Positions 27,250 through 36,378 of a stretch of 64,000 nt of DNA are shown in pieces. Position 1 is the first letter of the stretch, and every line of letters starts with the position of its first letter. Below the pieces are notes generated by a model that ran no database searches, had not been told where the DNA came from, and was given only the letters and a program-made list of their open reading frames with translations. Source of the stretch: Wolbachia endosymbiont (group A) of Pogonocherus hispidulus (GTDB lineage Bacteria; Pseudomonadota; Alphaproteobacteria; Rickettsiales; Anaplasmataceae). The DNA lies in the NCBI RefSeq assembly GCF_964028195.1, contig NZ_OZ034750.1:1550001-1614000 (forward strand), given 5' to 3'. The position numbers and the translations under genes are program-made.

Positions 27250-28197
27250 TTATGCTGTTAGTTCAGCTGTTTTAACAGTTTCAACATTGCTGTTTTCAAC
27301 TGAGCTTTTAGGTGTGTAGCAGTATATAACTGCAGCAGCAACCAGACAACAAGCTCCAACTGCTATCCCCACTGCTAACATCTCTAGGCAAACTACAATA
27401 GCTACCCCCGAAGCAACTCCAGCTAGTGCTAGTGCAGAAGCAGCTACAACAGGCAGCTTACTACTTTTTGTGTTTTGTGGATGCGTTTCAACATCGTTAT
27501 CTTCAACAACTACGTTATTAGAATTACCGATGACAACAATCTGCGGACCTTGTGAATCACCTTTACCTGTAAGTTGATCATTACCCTCTTTACTATCTGT
27601 TGTAGTTACCACAGGCTTTTCATTGTCAGTAATATCTTCAGTTGTAGACACATCGCCAGCATTTGAAGAGGCGCTACTGTGCTCATCACCACTTAAAGAA
27701 CTAATATCATCATCCACAGTGCTTGTATTGTTAGCTGAAACTTCTAGTTGTGGATCACCTTCGCTTTCAAGCTGAGGATTACCCTTATCACTTGGAGAAT
27801 CTGGCGTATCACTTGTTTGTAGTGTTATGTATTCAGTAGACTGATTAGCAAGAGTACCTGTAGTATCACTAACATCTTTACTTGAAGAATCTAGCTCATC
27901 ACTTACTGATGGTGCATGATCATTTTGAATCACATAAAGCCATTCACTAAGAAGTTTCACAATCTCTCTGAGTTTGCCTCCTTGTTTACTTTTCTCCTCG
28001 CCCTCTAAACTAGCAATTTTCGCTTTGGCTTTACTTAATGCTTCTTGTAAAGCAGATTTAGTAGATTCAGTTATACCAATTTCTTTCTGTCCCACTATAA
28101 GTTTTACTGTCTCAAGATCAACACTCTCAAGAACATTACAAAGAATTTCTTCTATGGCCTTTCCTTGGTTAGTTTGAATCCCAGAAAACGGAAACAA
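27250..28197 (-). CDS. Hypothetical protein with C-terminal membrane segments; probably the 3' part of a broken gene
   Basis: This is a 315-aa frame. It has a helical N-terminal 90 residues, a Ser/Thr/Asp-rich linker (about 95-235), and two hydrophobic segments near residues 245-290 ('LPVVAASALALAGVASGVAI', 'GIAVGACCLVAAAVIYCY'). The only start is TTG at 28197. In-frame coding-like sequence ('QQESKLKEIKEL') continues upstream of it to a TGA near 28240 and overlaps the end of the previous frame. It therefore probably continues the lipase-like gene after a frameshift, although a separate gene starting at TTG is possible. Confidence 0.55.
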   Translation of the reverse strand: MFPFSGIQTNQGKAIEEILCNVLESVDLETVKLIVGQKEIGITESTKSALQEALSKAKAKIASLEGEEKSKQGGKLREIVKLLSEWLYVIQNDHAPSVSDELDSSSKDVSDTTGTLANQSTEYITLQTSDTPDSPSDKGNPQLESEGDPQLEVSANNTSTVDDDISSLSGDEHSSASSNAGDVSTTEDITDNEKPVVTTTDSKEGNDQLTGKGDSQGPQIVVIGNSNNVVVEDNDVETHPQNTKSSKLPVVAASALALAGVASGVAIVVCLEMLAVGIAVGACCLVAAAVIYCYTPKSSVENSNVETVKTAELTA

Positions 28198-29114
28198 TTC
28201 CTTAATTTCTTTAAGTTTGCTTTCTTGTTGATTCTTTCATTACTTTGTGTCTTTTTTTTAGGACGGAAAAAATTAGAAAGTCTTTTCTGAACCGACCCCT
28301 TTTTACTTTGTCTCTCCTCTTTAGAGTTGGTCGACTTGTCAGCATCAGGAGTTTCTATTCCCGAATTGGTCAAAATATTAACATCGGGAAGTCCTTCTGC
28401 CAAACTGACTGACTTATTTTTACTTTGTTTTAAACTGACACCCACAGTAGGTACTCCTAGACGGGTGTGCTTACTAGGTTTAGGATTGCTCAAATGCTTG
28501 TTAAAATATTCTACACGTTCAGCCACAGTCTTTTCACCTTCTTCAAGATTATTCGTACTGCCAATATCAGAAATTTCCCCCGAATCGGCCCAATTTTCAA
28601 ACAATTCTGCCAAACCAGTCTCATCCCTTTTGTTTTGTTCCCTAAAATTGATCGTCGATCCTCCTTTAGAATTAGTCAAATTGTCAATATTATGAAGTCT
28701 TCCCCCACAACTGACTGACTTTTCACTTTGTTCTTTAAATTTGGTCATTACACCCTCCTTATTATTATTGCCTCTGGGCTTCTTTATTGAAGCCCTTATG
28801 TCACCCATAATACCATTTCTTCTATCTTTGTCAAGAAATTTATCATTTCTATTGCTGAGCTCAGAATATCTATTAATTATTTCAGAAAATGAAGCATTCT
28901 TATGTTGATCTTTCACTTGTTTAAAATATTGCTTATCGCTACTTGAATGGGTGCTTGGAATAAGGCAACTGGGTACAGTTAGTACATCATACACTTCCCT
29001 AGCAGCCCGGGAAAGGATGTAGCATGTTGCAGATGTATTATTATCCGACTTAAAATTTTTTGGTTTTATCTTTAGAACAAGATCATGATAAACTTCCAAT
29101 TTGTGGTCATGCAC
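28152..29114 (-). CDS. Charged, disordered protein; probably the middle part of a broken lipase-like gene
   Basis: This is a 320-aa frame starting at GTG 29114. The first residues (HDHKLEVYHDLVLKI) look like the end of a class-3 lipase domain, which normally closes with a His-containing helix, and they follow naturally from the preceding frame after one shift. The rest is charged and repetitive: 'NSKGGSTINFREQNK', 'LTNSGIETPDADKS' and 'NSKEERQSKKGSVQ' recur with variation. There is no membrane segment. Its last 46 nt overlap the next frame. Confidence 0.5.
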   Translation of the reverse strand: MHDHKLEVYHDLVLKIKPKNFKSDNNTSATCYILSRAAREVYDVLTVPSCLIPSTHSSSDKQYFKQVKDQHKNASFSEIINRYSELSNRNDKFLDKDRRNGIMGDIRASIKKPRGNNNKEGVMTKFKEQSEKSVSCGGRLHNIDNLTNSKGGSTINFREQNKRDETGLAELFENWADSGEISDIGSTNNLEEGEKTVAERVEYFNKHLSNPKPSKHTRLGVPTVGVSLKQSKNKSVSLAEGLPDVNILTNSGIETPDADKSTNSKEERQSKKGSVQKRLSNFFRPKKKTQSNERINKKANLKKLRNCFRFLGFKLTKERP

Positions 29115-29794
29115 GCCGGCACGGAATATCTTCCTATTTTTAATTGTTTGCCTACATGTTTGTAATGCATAAAACCAAATGGTACTGCAGGTATTGCATC
29201 TGATAAATTAGCTACCCTAATAGTCTTCCTGCCAAAAAGCTCATTACAAACTTTAGCAGCATCACAGTCAAAAACCCTTGGGGCACCAAAAGTTGCAACA
29301 TGTAAATTTTTTACATTCTCTGTTACGCTCAAACATAGAGCAGCTATGTTAGCGACAGCACCTCCCATGCTGTGACCTGTAAGATTAATTTTTAAATCTC
29401 TGATTTCTAATCCTTGATCGTTAGCGTACCCTTTTAATATCCCGTAAAGACTCTCCCAGGAATTTTCAAATACGGAGTAGAAGCCTAGGTGAATTTCACC
29501 ACCTTTGGGCAGAAGTTCATATTGACGAATTAAAGGTATTTCAACATCTATCTTGAAGTCATAAGAATTACAAGTACCGCGGTATGCTATAGTTACTTCC
29601 TTACCCCTTATGAAAATATAACCAGTATGTTGAACTTCTCGACCGGGAATAATGCCATGAAATTGAACAACTTTGTAACCCTCTTTCTCAAGTTGAGCAG
29701 GAGTTTTATATCCTCCTTTCTTTAGCTTAACAAACTCATTGTTTTTACAACCACAATCGCTAACATAATAGCCTACCATAGCGAAATTGACCAT
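29072..29794 (-). CDS. Class-3 lipase domain protein (5' part of a broken gene)
   Basis: Alpha/beta-hydrolase of the fungal-type lipase_3 family. It shows 'EVTIAYRGTCNSYDFKIDVE' (oxyanion region), 'VHxGF'-like 'EIHLGFYSVF', the nucleophile elbow 'INLTGHSMGGAVANIAALC' with catalytic Ser, 'VATFGAPRVFDCDAAKVC', and the catalytic Asp region 'RVANLSDAIPAVPFGFMHYK'. ATG 29794 is the first usable start, but in-frame coding-like sequence runs upstream to a TAA at about 29921 ('RNNSRDLTKIAGFNQKKLLE'), so the original start is lost or is a rare codon. A secreted lipase is a plausible effector; no secretion signal is visible. Confidence 0.65.
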   Translation of the reverse strand: MVNFAMVGYYVSDCGCKNNEFVKLKKGGYKTPAQLEKEGYKVVQFHGIIPGREVQHTGYIFIRGKEVTIAYRGTCNSYDFKIDVEIPLIRQYELLPKGGEIHLGFYSVFENSWESLYGILKGYANDQGLEIRDLKINLTGHSMGGAVANIAALCLSVTENVKNLHVATFGAPRVFDCDAAKVCNELFGRKTIRVANLSDAIPAVPFGFMHYKHVGKQLKIGRYSVPACMTTNWKFIMILF

Positions 29795-29953
29795 CTCTAA
29801 TAACTTCTTTTGGTTAAATCCTGCAATTTTAGTTAGATCCCTAGAATTGTTCCTGCTTTTAACTTTACCTGTAACACCTGCTGTTTGTGGAATAGGTTTT
29901 CTAAGTAGATTAATTATATATTACCTCACATAAATAACTAATCTAGTATAGTA

Positions 29954-31870
29954 TTAGACAACAATTTTGCCAAGCAAATTATTAACTCTCTTAGCAAACA
30001 GACTTACATCATCCATCTCTTCGCCTTCCACGATACAAGCTTGGTAAAATAATAAATGAATCATGTCCTCCAATGTTGGATTTTCACCATTTTCAGCGTG
30101 AGATTTCATTATACTTTTTATTACAGGATGCTTAGTATTTATTTCCAGCACCTTTGGCGTGCGGTAATTTAGCTGCTTTTGTTCACGCAAAAAACGCTCC
30201 ATGCGAAGATCCATAGCACCTTCATCAACTGCTAGACATACAGGGCTGTCAGTCAGTTTTTTTGAGATTTTCACGCTTTTCACTGAATTGCCAAGAACCT
30301 TGGTAAAATATTGCAATATAGGATCCGTATTTTCCTCAGTTTTTTCTCCATTCGATTTATTTTCTTCATCTTTCTTATCTTCTTCTGAAGAGAATTTTTC
30401 CAAATCAACATCAGCGCGAGTCACAGACTTGAATTTTTGATCTTTATATTCATGAATTACACTGGTCCAGAAATCATCCACTGGATCAACGAATAGAAGA
30501 ACCTCCAGTCCTTTACTGACGAACCCCTCAAGTTGCGGACTGTTTTTCACTGAATCGAGGCTATTTCCGGTGAGATAATAGATATGCTCCTGCTCAGGCT
30601 TCATTCTGCTTATATAGTCATCAATGCTGGCTAATTTCTCATCACCAGTGCTATGAAATCTGCAAATTGAGAGCAGCGCTTCTCTCTCATCAGTTGGCAT
30701 AGCTTCACAAAGACCCTCTTTTAATACTGCACCAAAATTGGTCCAGAATTTTGTGTACTCCTCTAAATTCTCTTTTGCCTTTTTACCGAGCTCTGATATT
30801 ACACGCTTAGTGAGGGATTTTCTGATTTGCTCAACAACACGATTATTCTGCAGCGTTTCTCTGCTGATGTTAAGAGGCAAGTCCGGTGAATCAACAATAC
30901 CTTTCAGAAAACGCAAATATTGTGGTATGATCTGTACGTTATCTTCAGTGATAAATACTTTATTTACATATAACTTCACAGAGCAACGTCTATCTGGATG
31001 GAATAAATCAAAAGGTTTAATGGAAGGAACATAAAGCAAATTCGTATATTCTATTGCACCTTCATTTTTATTATGCAATATCATCCAAGGCTCCCCGCCA
31101 ACGTGAGCAACACTGCGGAAAAAATCATTGTGTTCCTCTTGAGTAACATCATTTTTTGGCTTAGTCCAAATTGCAGCCTTACTGTTTAACTTTTCACTTT
31201 TTCCTTCTTCATTTATGAATTCAACAGGAAAATTTATGTGATCAGAGTAAGTAGTGACAATGTTTTCAACACGAAATTTATCTAAAAATTCATTCTCTTC
31301 AGGATGCATAATGAGTGTAATTTTAGTTCCACGAGAAATTTGATTATCTAGTTTACTTATCGAATACTCTCCATCTCCCTTGGATTTCCAGACCCAAGAC
31401 TCCTCTTCTCCAGCTTTTCTTGATTCTACTATTACTTCTGATGCAACCATAAAGCTTGAGTAAAAACCGACACCAAACTTACCTATCAGCTCTACAGTTT
31501 GACTTGAATCTTTATTATTCTTGATCGCATCTAAGAATTTTTGCGTACCAGAACTCGCAATTGTGCCAAGATTATCTATTAAATCCTGTCTGTTCATTCC
31601 GATGCCATTATCAGTGATATATAGCTCATTCTTATCTTTATTGGAGCTGATAGTGATTTTTAATTCATCACTCAAATCTAGCAAATTAGGGTTTAGTTGA
31701 GATTCATAACGCAACTTATCACATGCATCCGATGCATTTGATATTAATTCACGCAGAAAAATGTCTTTATTGGTATAAAGTGAATGAATCACTATATTCA
31801 GTACTTTCCCTACTTCAGCATCAAATTTTAAATTTTCAGTTTCTTGTACGTTATGCATTTTGAGCTCCAT
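29954..31870 (-). CDS. htpG: Chaperone HtpG (Hsp90)
   Basis: This is a 638-aa protein, normal for the family. The GHKL ATPase domain has '[20 protein letters not shown]', '[20 protein letters not shown]' and '[18 protein letters not shown]'. The middle domain has '[20 protein letters not shown]', which carries the catalytic-loop Arg. The C-terminal dimerisation domain follows a charged linker ([12 protein letters not shown]). It folds client proteins under stress. ATG 31870 and ATG 31858 ([12 protein letters not shown]) are both possible starts. It stands alone upstream of the lipase remnant. Confidence 0.97.
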   Translation of the reverse strand: MELKMHNVQETENLKFDAEVGKVLNIVIHSLYTNKDIFLRELISNASDACDKLRYESQLNPNLLDLSDELKITISSNKDKNELYITDNGIGMNRQDLIDNLGTIASSGTQKFLDAIKNNKDSSQTVELIGKFGVGFYSSFMVASEVIVESRKAGEEESWVWKSKGDGEYSISKLDNQISRGTKITLIMHPEENEFLDKFRVENIVTTYSDHINFPVEFINEEGKSEKLNSKAAIWTKPKNDVTQEEHNDFFRSVAHVGGEPWMILHNKNEGAIEYTNLLYVPSIKPFDLFHPDRRCSVKLYVNKVFITEDNVQIIPQYLRFLKGIVDSPDLPLNISRETLQNNRVVEQIRKSLTKRVISELGKKAKENLEEYTKFWTNFGAVLKEGLCEAMPTDEREALLSICRFHSTGDEKLASIDDYISRMKPEQEHIYYLTGNSLDSVKNSPQLEGFVSKGLEVLLFVDPVDDFWTSVIHEYKDQKFKSVTRADVDLEKFSSEEDKKDEENKSNGEKTEENTDPILQYFTKVLGNSVKSVKISKKLTDSPVCLAVDEGAMDLRMERFLREQKQLNYRTPKVLEINTKHPVIKSIMKSHAENGENPTLEDMIHLLFYQACIVEGEEMDDVSLFAKRVNNLLGKIVV

Positions 31871-32014
31871 TATTTGCCTACTACCCTAATAATTTAAGTA
31901 TTGAATTACGATCTTTCAAGTCCATATTACTGAAATTAATATGGGTATAGTTATTATGACACCCAATTTGCTGGATCTCTTGCATAACAAACTTTTGGCA
32001 ACGCATTGGATGAA

Positions 32015-32470
32015 ACGAAAAAACTTACTTGACACCCTTCGCCAGCCCCCTTATCATGGAAGTGAAGCTATTTATTTATCTTCGCAATCTGCAGATTAAA
32101 ACGACAAAGGGAACTTTGTATTTGGCGTAAATCATGCTTAATTTTTTGCACTATGTGCACCTCATGTCTTTATAAAACTTCTGGGTTTCTACCTATACAA
32201 GCCGAAACGCGCTTATAAAGCGTTTAAGACATCAAAAGACGTCAAATAGAACAAGGGAGAATTTGAATACTAGCTACCCTAGGTTTTCTTTGCCTTTTTT
32301 TCTGCTTAGTAAATTTCTTAAACATTTGCAGCGTAGGTTAGTTGCATTTAAAAGCAGCTAAATTGCAGCGTTTAAGACTTAAAAAAACGCCAATACAGAA
32401 AATAGACAATGACCAGGGCTTCTTTTGCCTTTTTTTTCGTTTGGTAAATTTCTTAATGTTTGTAGCTAAC
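32015..32470 (+). repeat. Dispersed RNA-like repeat, copy B
   Basis: Same element as copy A. TTGACA (32029-32034), 17 bp, TATCAT (32052-32057). Core 32121-32246: TTTGGCGT pairs with ACGTCAAA through one G-U where copies A and C have G-C. The loop hairpin is TGGGT-TTCT-ACCTA, and GCAC-TAT-GTGC is kept. Beyond 32455 the identity with copy C continues into the palindrome region, giving an inverted pair with 40190-40840. Confidence 0.6.
32029..32057 (+). promoter_or_regulatory. sigma70-like promoter in repeat copy B
   Basis: TTGACA and TATCAT with 17-bp spacing. The spacer starts 'cccttc' rather than 'aactcc', so the hexamers are better kept than the first spacer bases. Confidence 0.6.
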
Positions 32471-32484
32471 ATGAACAAACATTT

Positions 32485-32720
32485 GAGAGTAACTTCCGCT
32501 AGTAGGGTGTCATCCCAGTGCTTGACACTGGGATCCAGCTTTCTTTATAAATTCACCAAAAGTGCTTCATTCTATAACGCAAAACCCATACTCACCAAAC
32601 CCAATGCATTACTTGCAATTAAGTTTCCTGGATCCCAGTGTCTGGGCACTGGGATGACAGGAGAAGGCACTAGCCTGACAACCGTCATCCCGCTACGTGT
32701 TAGCGGCTAAGAGATACCGT
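32485..32720. repeat. Palindromic repeats and segment shared inverted with 40.2 kb
   Basis: 'gtcatcccagtgcttgacac' continuing to 'tgggatccag' (about 32509-32538) and 'ggatcccagtgtctgggcac' continuing to 'tgggatgac' (about 32630-32658) enclose a roughly 90-bp unique spacer. The whole recurs in reverse complement at about 40190-40410. A 122-codon open frame across it is an artefact of the repeats. Confidence 0.6.
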
Positions 32721-33140
32721 GAATGAATCGCGGTATGACGGTCTGCGGTGGCATGACGATAACCTCGTCATCCCGCTGCTTGTTAGCGGGATCTATGCTT
32801 TGAGATACCGCGAATGAATCGCGGTATGACGGTTCGTGGCAGTATGACGGTTCGCGGTGGTATGACGATAACCTCGTCATCCCGCTGCTTGTTAGCGGGA
32901 TCTATGCTTTGAGATACCGCGAATGAATCGCGGTATGACGGTTCGTGGCGGTATGACGGTTCGCGGTGGTATGACGATAACCTCGTCATCCCGCTACTTG
33001 TTAGCGGGATCTATGCTTTGAGATACCGCGAATGAATCGCGGTATGACGGTTCGCGGTGGCATGACGATAACCTCGTCATCCCGCTACTTGTTAGCGGCT
33101 AAGAGATACCGTGACGGTATGACGGTTCGTGGCTGGATGA
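32680..33140. repeat. 109-bp tandem repeat array of palindromes
   Basis: Unit starts ('cctcgtcatcccgct') fall at 32763, 32872, 32981 and 33072, giving periods of 109, 109 and 91 bp. The short unit lacks one 'gtggcggtatgacggttc' segment. Each unit contains a 'cccgct..ttagcggg' palindrome and a 'gataccgcgaatgaatcgcg' palindrome. This is a minisatellite that could vary in copy number between strains. Confidence 0.75.
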
Positions 33141-33410
33141 CGATAAGGTTTATACCCTGTCATTCCAGTGCTTGACACTGGAATCCAGTTTTCCATATAA
33201 TCTCATCGAAAATGTTGTAACCACTTTCTATGCTAGTTTGCTTGCTCACAAGCAAACTTTCCTGGATCCCAGTGTCAAGCACTGGGATGACAGGAGAAGG
33301 GGCTACTTGGATGACATCCTCCCTTGTGGATTCAAATCACAATGTTCACACAGTTGTGGGATTATTGTATAATTAAATACTTTTTTAAACTAATGAAGCT
33401 TGAAAGCGGA
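33141..33410. repeat. Palindromic repeat remnants before the 376-aa gene
   Basis: 'cattccagtgcttgacactg' continuing to 'gaatccag' (about 33162-33187) and 'ggatcccagtgtcaagcact' continuing to 'gggatgac' (about 33262-33291) belong to the second palindrome family. The rest shows no gene. Confidence 0.55.
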
Positions 33411-34541
33411 TCACCTTTCACGACCTGTGTTTACTTCATTCACTTTAGGAGTATGAATAGGCGTTATCATTGGGTTTTCAAGTTGTGTTGCTTGCTTTAA
33501 ATCTTCACTTATGCTCCGATCTTGATCTAAAATCTTGTCAAAGTTTTTACTTTGTTGATGACCATTCACCACGCTGATTTCTAAGCCGGGACTTTTATAA
33601 TTGAAAGATTCACCAGGTTGGACATTATATTCCCTACCATTAATATTTAAGTTAATTGCATTAGCAATATCGGGAGAAGTTGTATCTTGCTGTAGATTTT
33701 GCTTTGTCTCAGGACTATTGTATGTAATATTAATGTTGAGAGCTTTATCCTGATAATTAAAAGCCTTTTCCGGTTCTAAATTGAACTCTTTTCCATTTAT
33801 ATTTATGAAAGAGCTCTGATCCATACTTTTTTGTTGCATTTCATTATTTGATGTATTTTTTTGAGCCGCTTCTCTCATGTCATGAGTATTCTCCACACTC
33901 TTTTCATCCTCACCCAAAAGTTTTTCTAACATTTTCTTAACAAAGCGCTTCAGAAGACTCAAAAACCCTTCTTCTTTTTGATTTTCTTGTGGTTGAGGCA
34001 TGTTATCTTTTTTGTCCTGTTCAGGCTTTTTATTGTTGAGCTTCTCTTTTACAGAACTCTTGCTCACTGAAGGACTAACGGTTTGTGAATCGTGCTTTGA
34101 TGGCTGTGTATCTGTTTGCACAGAAGCTTCAGTAGTCTTTTTTTGTCCGCTCTGTTCAACGCTTTTACCTTCTGCTGTAGTTTCTCTAAGAGTGTTAGCT
34201 GCTTCTTGAAATTTTTTGTCATTTTTTGATTCTGCAACTTTTTCACCTGTGAAGATGCCCTTCCCTTTATATTGTTGGTCAAGCTCAGCAATTCTTTCAA
34301 AATCTTGACGTACTTTTTCATCTGCACGTCCTTTTTGACTTTCAAATTTCTGATTCAATTCTGCAACGTTTTTCATTTTGTTCTCAAGCTCCTTATTTTT
34401 CACAGCTTTTAGAGCCTCTGTTCCTTTTGCGATATAATTAACCTTCTCTTCTAATGAGGTACCTTCTGGAAAAGCACCTGGAGAACGTTCAAAAACATCT
34501 TTAAACTTTTTTTCAACACTTTCTTTAGATGTCTGGGCCAT
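33411..34541 (-). CDS. Hypothetical charged protein with duplicated C-terminal module
   Basis: This is a 376-aa protein of unknown family. The N-terminal half is charged and probably coiled ('LENKMKNVAELNQKFESQ'). A basic amphipathic stretch, 'FLSLLKRFVKKMLEKLLG', lies near residues 195-215. The C-terminal part holds two related modules: 'ININGKEFNLEPEKAFNYQD' (about 243-272) and 'LNINGREYNVQPGESFNYKS' (about 294-323), each followed by a hydrophobic beta-like strand. There is no signal peptide. It sits alone between the repeat field and a HAD gene. Composition and disorder resemble the other accessory proteins here; a secreted role is only a guess. Confidence 0.65.
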   Translation of the reverse strand: MAQTSKESVEKKFKDVFERSPGAFPEGTSLEEKVNYIAKGTEALKAVKNKELENKMKNVAELNQKFESQKGRADEKVRQDFERIAELDQQYKGKGIFTGEKVAESKNDKKFQEAANTLRETTAEGKSVEQSGQKKTTEASVQTDTQPSKHDSQTVSPSVSKSSVKEKLNNKKPEQDKKDNMPQPQENQKEEGFLSLLKRFVKKMLEKLLGEDEKSVENTHDMREAAQKNTSNNEMQQKSMDQSSFININGKEFNLEPEKAFNYQDKALNINITYNSPETKQNLQQDTTSPDIANAINLNINGREYNVQPGESFNYKSPGLEISVVNGHQQSKNFDKILDQDRSISEDLKQATQLENPMITPIHTPKVNEVNTGRER

Positions 34542-34708
34542 ACCTGTTACCTATTAAAACATATCATATAACCAGTATATTAGCTAATTATATAAAAAAC
34601 AGTTAACATAACTTGTGGTAAAGAGTGTTTATCAAGAGCGTTCTATTTATATTTTTTTTATTAAAATGCTATTTACTTATTAAGTTGAAATGTATAACCA
34701 TATAAGAG

Positions 34709-35347
34709 ATGAAGGATAGTCAATTAGCAGTAGTATTCGATTGGGATAATACCTTAGTTGACACTCAAGATAACATTTTTAATGCTATTAAGCATACCAT
34801 AAACTCAATGGGGTATAGTAATAAAGCTGCCGATAGAAATTCCCATGAGTCGAGAAAGAGCTATATGGTCAATTTATTTGGCGATCAGTGGAAAAAAGCA
34901 AATCAGATATATCAACAATATTTAGATGATGCACTATTGCAAAACATTGCTCTGAATCAAGGAGTAGAGAAAATGTTGCAGACACTGAAAAGCCACAATA
35001 TTTATCTAGCAATAGTAAGTAATAAGAAAAATACTAATTTACGTAAAGAAGTTGCCTATTTTAAACTAGATTCTTACTTTGAAAGAGTAGTTGGGTCATG
35101 CGATACCGCGGAAGATAAACCATCTGCAACCCCACTGCTATTTGCACTAGAAGAGAGTACGTTGCCTATAAATAGAGAAAATGTGTTTTTCGTTGGTGAT
35201 AGCATCACAGATATCCTGTGTGCGCAAAATGCCAATTGTTTACCTATTATATATGGTCAATCAATAAGCGGTTATGAAGATTTGTTATGTTTTCAACATT
35301 TTGATAAACTTACAGATTTTATAATAAAGTATTTAGAAGATAGGTAA
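34709..35347 (+). CDS. HAD-superfamily phosphatase (phosphoglycolate-phosphatase-like)
   Basis: This is a 212-aa protein. Motif I 'VVFDWDNTLVDTQDN' carries the nucleophile Asp; motif II 'YLAIVSNKKNTNLRKEV' carries the Ser; the motif III Lys is in 'EDKPSATPLLFA'; and motif IV 'VFFVGDSITDILCAQNANC' carries the metal-binding Asp. A helical cap lies between motifs I and II, as in Gph-type enzymes. The substrate may be phosphoglycolate or another small phosphate. Its stop overlaps the ATG of the RDD gene (TAATG), so the two are translationally coupled. Confidence 0.85.
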   Translation: MKDSQLAVVFDWDNTLVDTQDNIFNAIKHTINSMGYSNKAADRNSHESRKSYMVNLFGDQWKKANQIYQQYLDDALLQNIALNQGVEKMLQTLKSHNIYLAIVSNKKNTNLRKEVAYFKLDSYFERVVGSCDTAEDKPSATPLLFALEESTLPINRENVFFVGDSITDILCAQNANCLPIIYGQSISGYEDLLCFQHFDKLTDFIIKYLEDR

Positions 35348-35841
35348 TGACTGCTGTTACAGAGATTGCCAGTATAAAAAGGCGCTTTTGCGCATATTTA
35401 ATAGATGTAGCAATTTTATTAATTCCAACCCTATTAATTATAATATTGTTAAAGGATTTACCGTTGATTTTACATTTATCATATATGTGTACGAATTGTA
35501 GTTACTTCACATATTTTATATCTTCAAAGGCCCAGGCAACTCCAGGTCAACAGTTGATGAATATATGTACTATCAATTTAGATAATTCTAAAATAGACTT
35601 GAATTTAGCGTTTGACAGAAGCTCTTCCCAGCTTTTTCTTCCTTTGTTAAACAGTGTAGTAGTTGTCCTTACTGAACTTTTACAAGATCAGGAAGTATTA
35701 GTGAATGTCTTGAGTGCATTGAAAGTAATTATAGTGCTGCTCACCCTCTATTGGTATCTAGTTGCTTGTTTTTCTAAAAAGAAACAGACATACCACGACA
35801 TGCTATTTTATACGGTTGTTATCAAAGGAACCATTAAATGA
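35347..35841 (+). CDS. RDD-domain membrane protein
   Basis: This is a 164-aa protein. It opens with 'IKRRFCAYLIDVAILLIPTL', the RDD-family start with a charged R and D around the first helix. It has about three hydrophobic segments and the conserved 'QATPGQQLMNI' (family pattern g.T.Gk.l..i). RDD proteins are small inner-membrane proteins, mostly of unknown or proposed transport function. Coupled to the HAD gene and followed 60 bp later by bacterioferritin. Confidence 0.8.
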   Translation: MTAVTEIASIKRRFCAYLIDVAILLIPTLLIIILLKDLPLILHLSYMCTNCSYFTYFISSKAQATPGQQLMNICTINLDNSKIDLNLAFDRSSSQLFLPLLNSVVVVLTELLQDQEVLVNVLSALKVIIVLLTLYWYLVACFSKKKQTYHDMLFYTVVIKGTIK

Positions 35842-35900
35842 GTTGCTATAATCGTCGTTATCATATAAATTATGCTGATAAATTGAACTAAGGGAAGATT

Positions 35901-36377
35901 ATGAATGAAGAGATAGTAAAACATTTGAACAAATTATTGACCAATGAGCTGACTTCTGTACGCCAGTATCTTTTGCATTTTGCGGTTCTCAAAAACAATG
36001 GAATTAATAGACTTGCAGAAAAGGTAAAAAATGAGCTTAACGAAGAACTTGAACATGCAAACAAGTTGGCAGAAAGGATTTTATTGCTTAAAGGTGTACC
36101 AAATTTTCAAGATACAAATGAAATATCACAGTATGATGGAAAGTTTACAAAAGACACAATACAAAAAATCTTAGAAGCTAATTTGAAATTAGAGGGAAAA
36201 GGTATTAAGGATATCAAAGAAACGATTTCTATCGCTGAGAAAGAAAAAGATTTTGTTAGTGTAATGTTATTAGAAGAGATGTTAAAAAATGAAGAAGAGC
36301 ACTTCCATTGGATTGAGAAGCAGATCGATCTTATTGAACTAATGGGTGTTGAAAACTATTTAAGAACACAAATATAG
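35901..36377 (+). CDS. bfr: Bacterioferritin-like ferroxidase
   Basis: This 158-aa four-helix protein stores iron after oxidising it at a di-iron site. The ligands are present: Glu in 'LLTNELTSVRQYLLHF', E and H in 'EELEHANKLAERILLLKGVP', Glu in 'ANLKLEGKGIKDIKETI', and E and H in 'LEEMLKNEEEHFHWIEKQID'. The Met that binds haem at the subunit interface (family E-M-x-H) is Leu here, so it may form a haem-free shell. A good ribosome site (aagggaag) precedes the ATG. SURF1 starts 1 nt after its stop. Confidence 0.9.
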   Translation: MNEEIVKHLNKLLTNELTSVRQYLLHFAVLKNNGINRLAEKVKNELNEELEHANKLAERILLLKGVPNFQDTNEISQYDGKFTKDTIQKILEANLKLEGKGIKDIKETISIAEKEKDFVSVMLLEEMLKNEEEHFHWIEKQIDLIELMGVENYLRTQI

Positions 36378-36378
36378 A

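Noticed and set aside
32342..32710. Open frame shared by the 32.5-kb and 40.3-kb repeat fields
   Set aside because: The shared peptide arises because the DNA is an inverted duplicate containing palindromes. The reading direction is opposite relative to neighbouring genes and no start signal is kept.
32680..33140. CRISPR array
   Set aside because: The regular spacing is a 109-bp tandem repeat in which the whole unit repeats. There are no unique spacers between short repeats, and no cas genes.
33411..34541. Reading the 376-aa protein as a CI-type or secretion-system component
   Set aside because: Only its charged composition is shared; no diagnostic motif of either is present.
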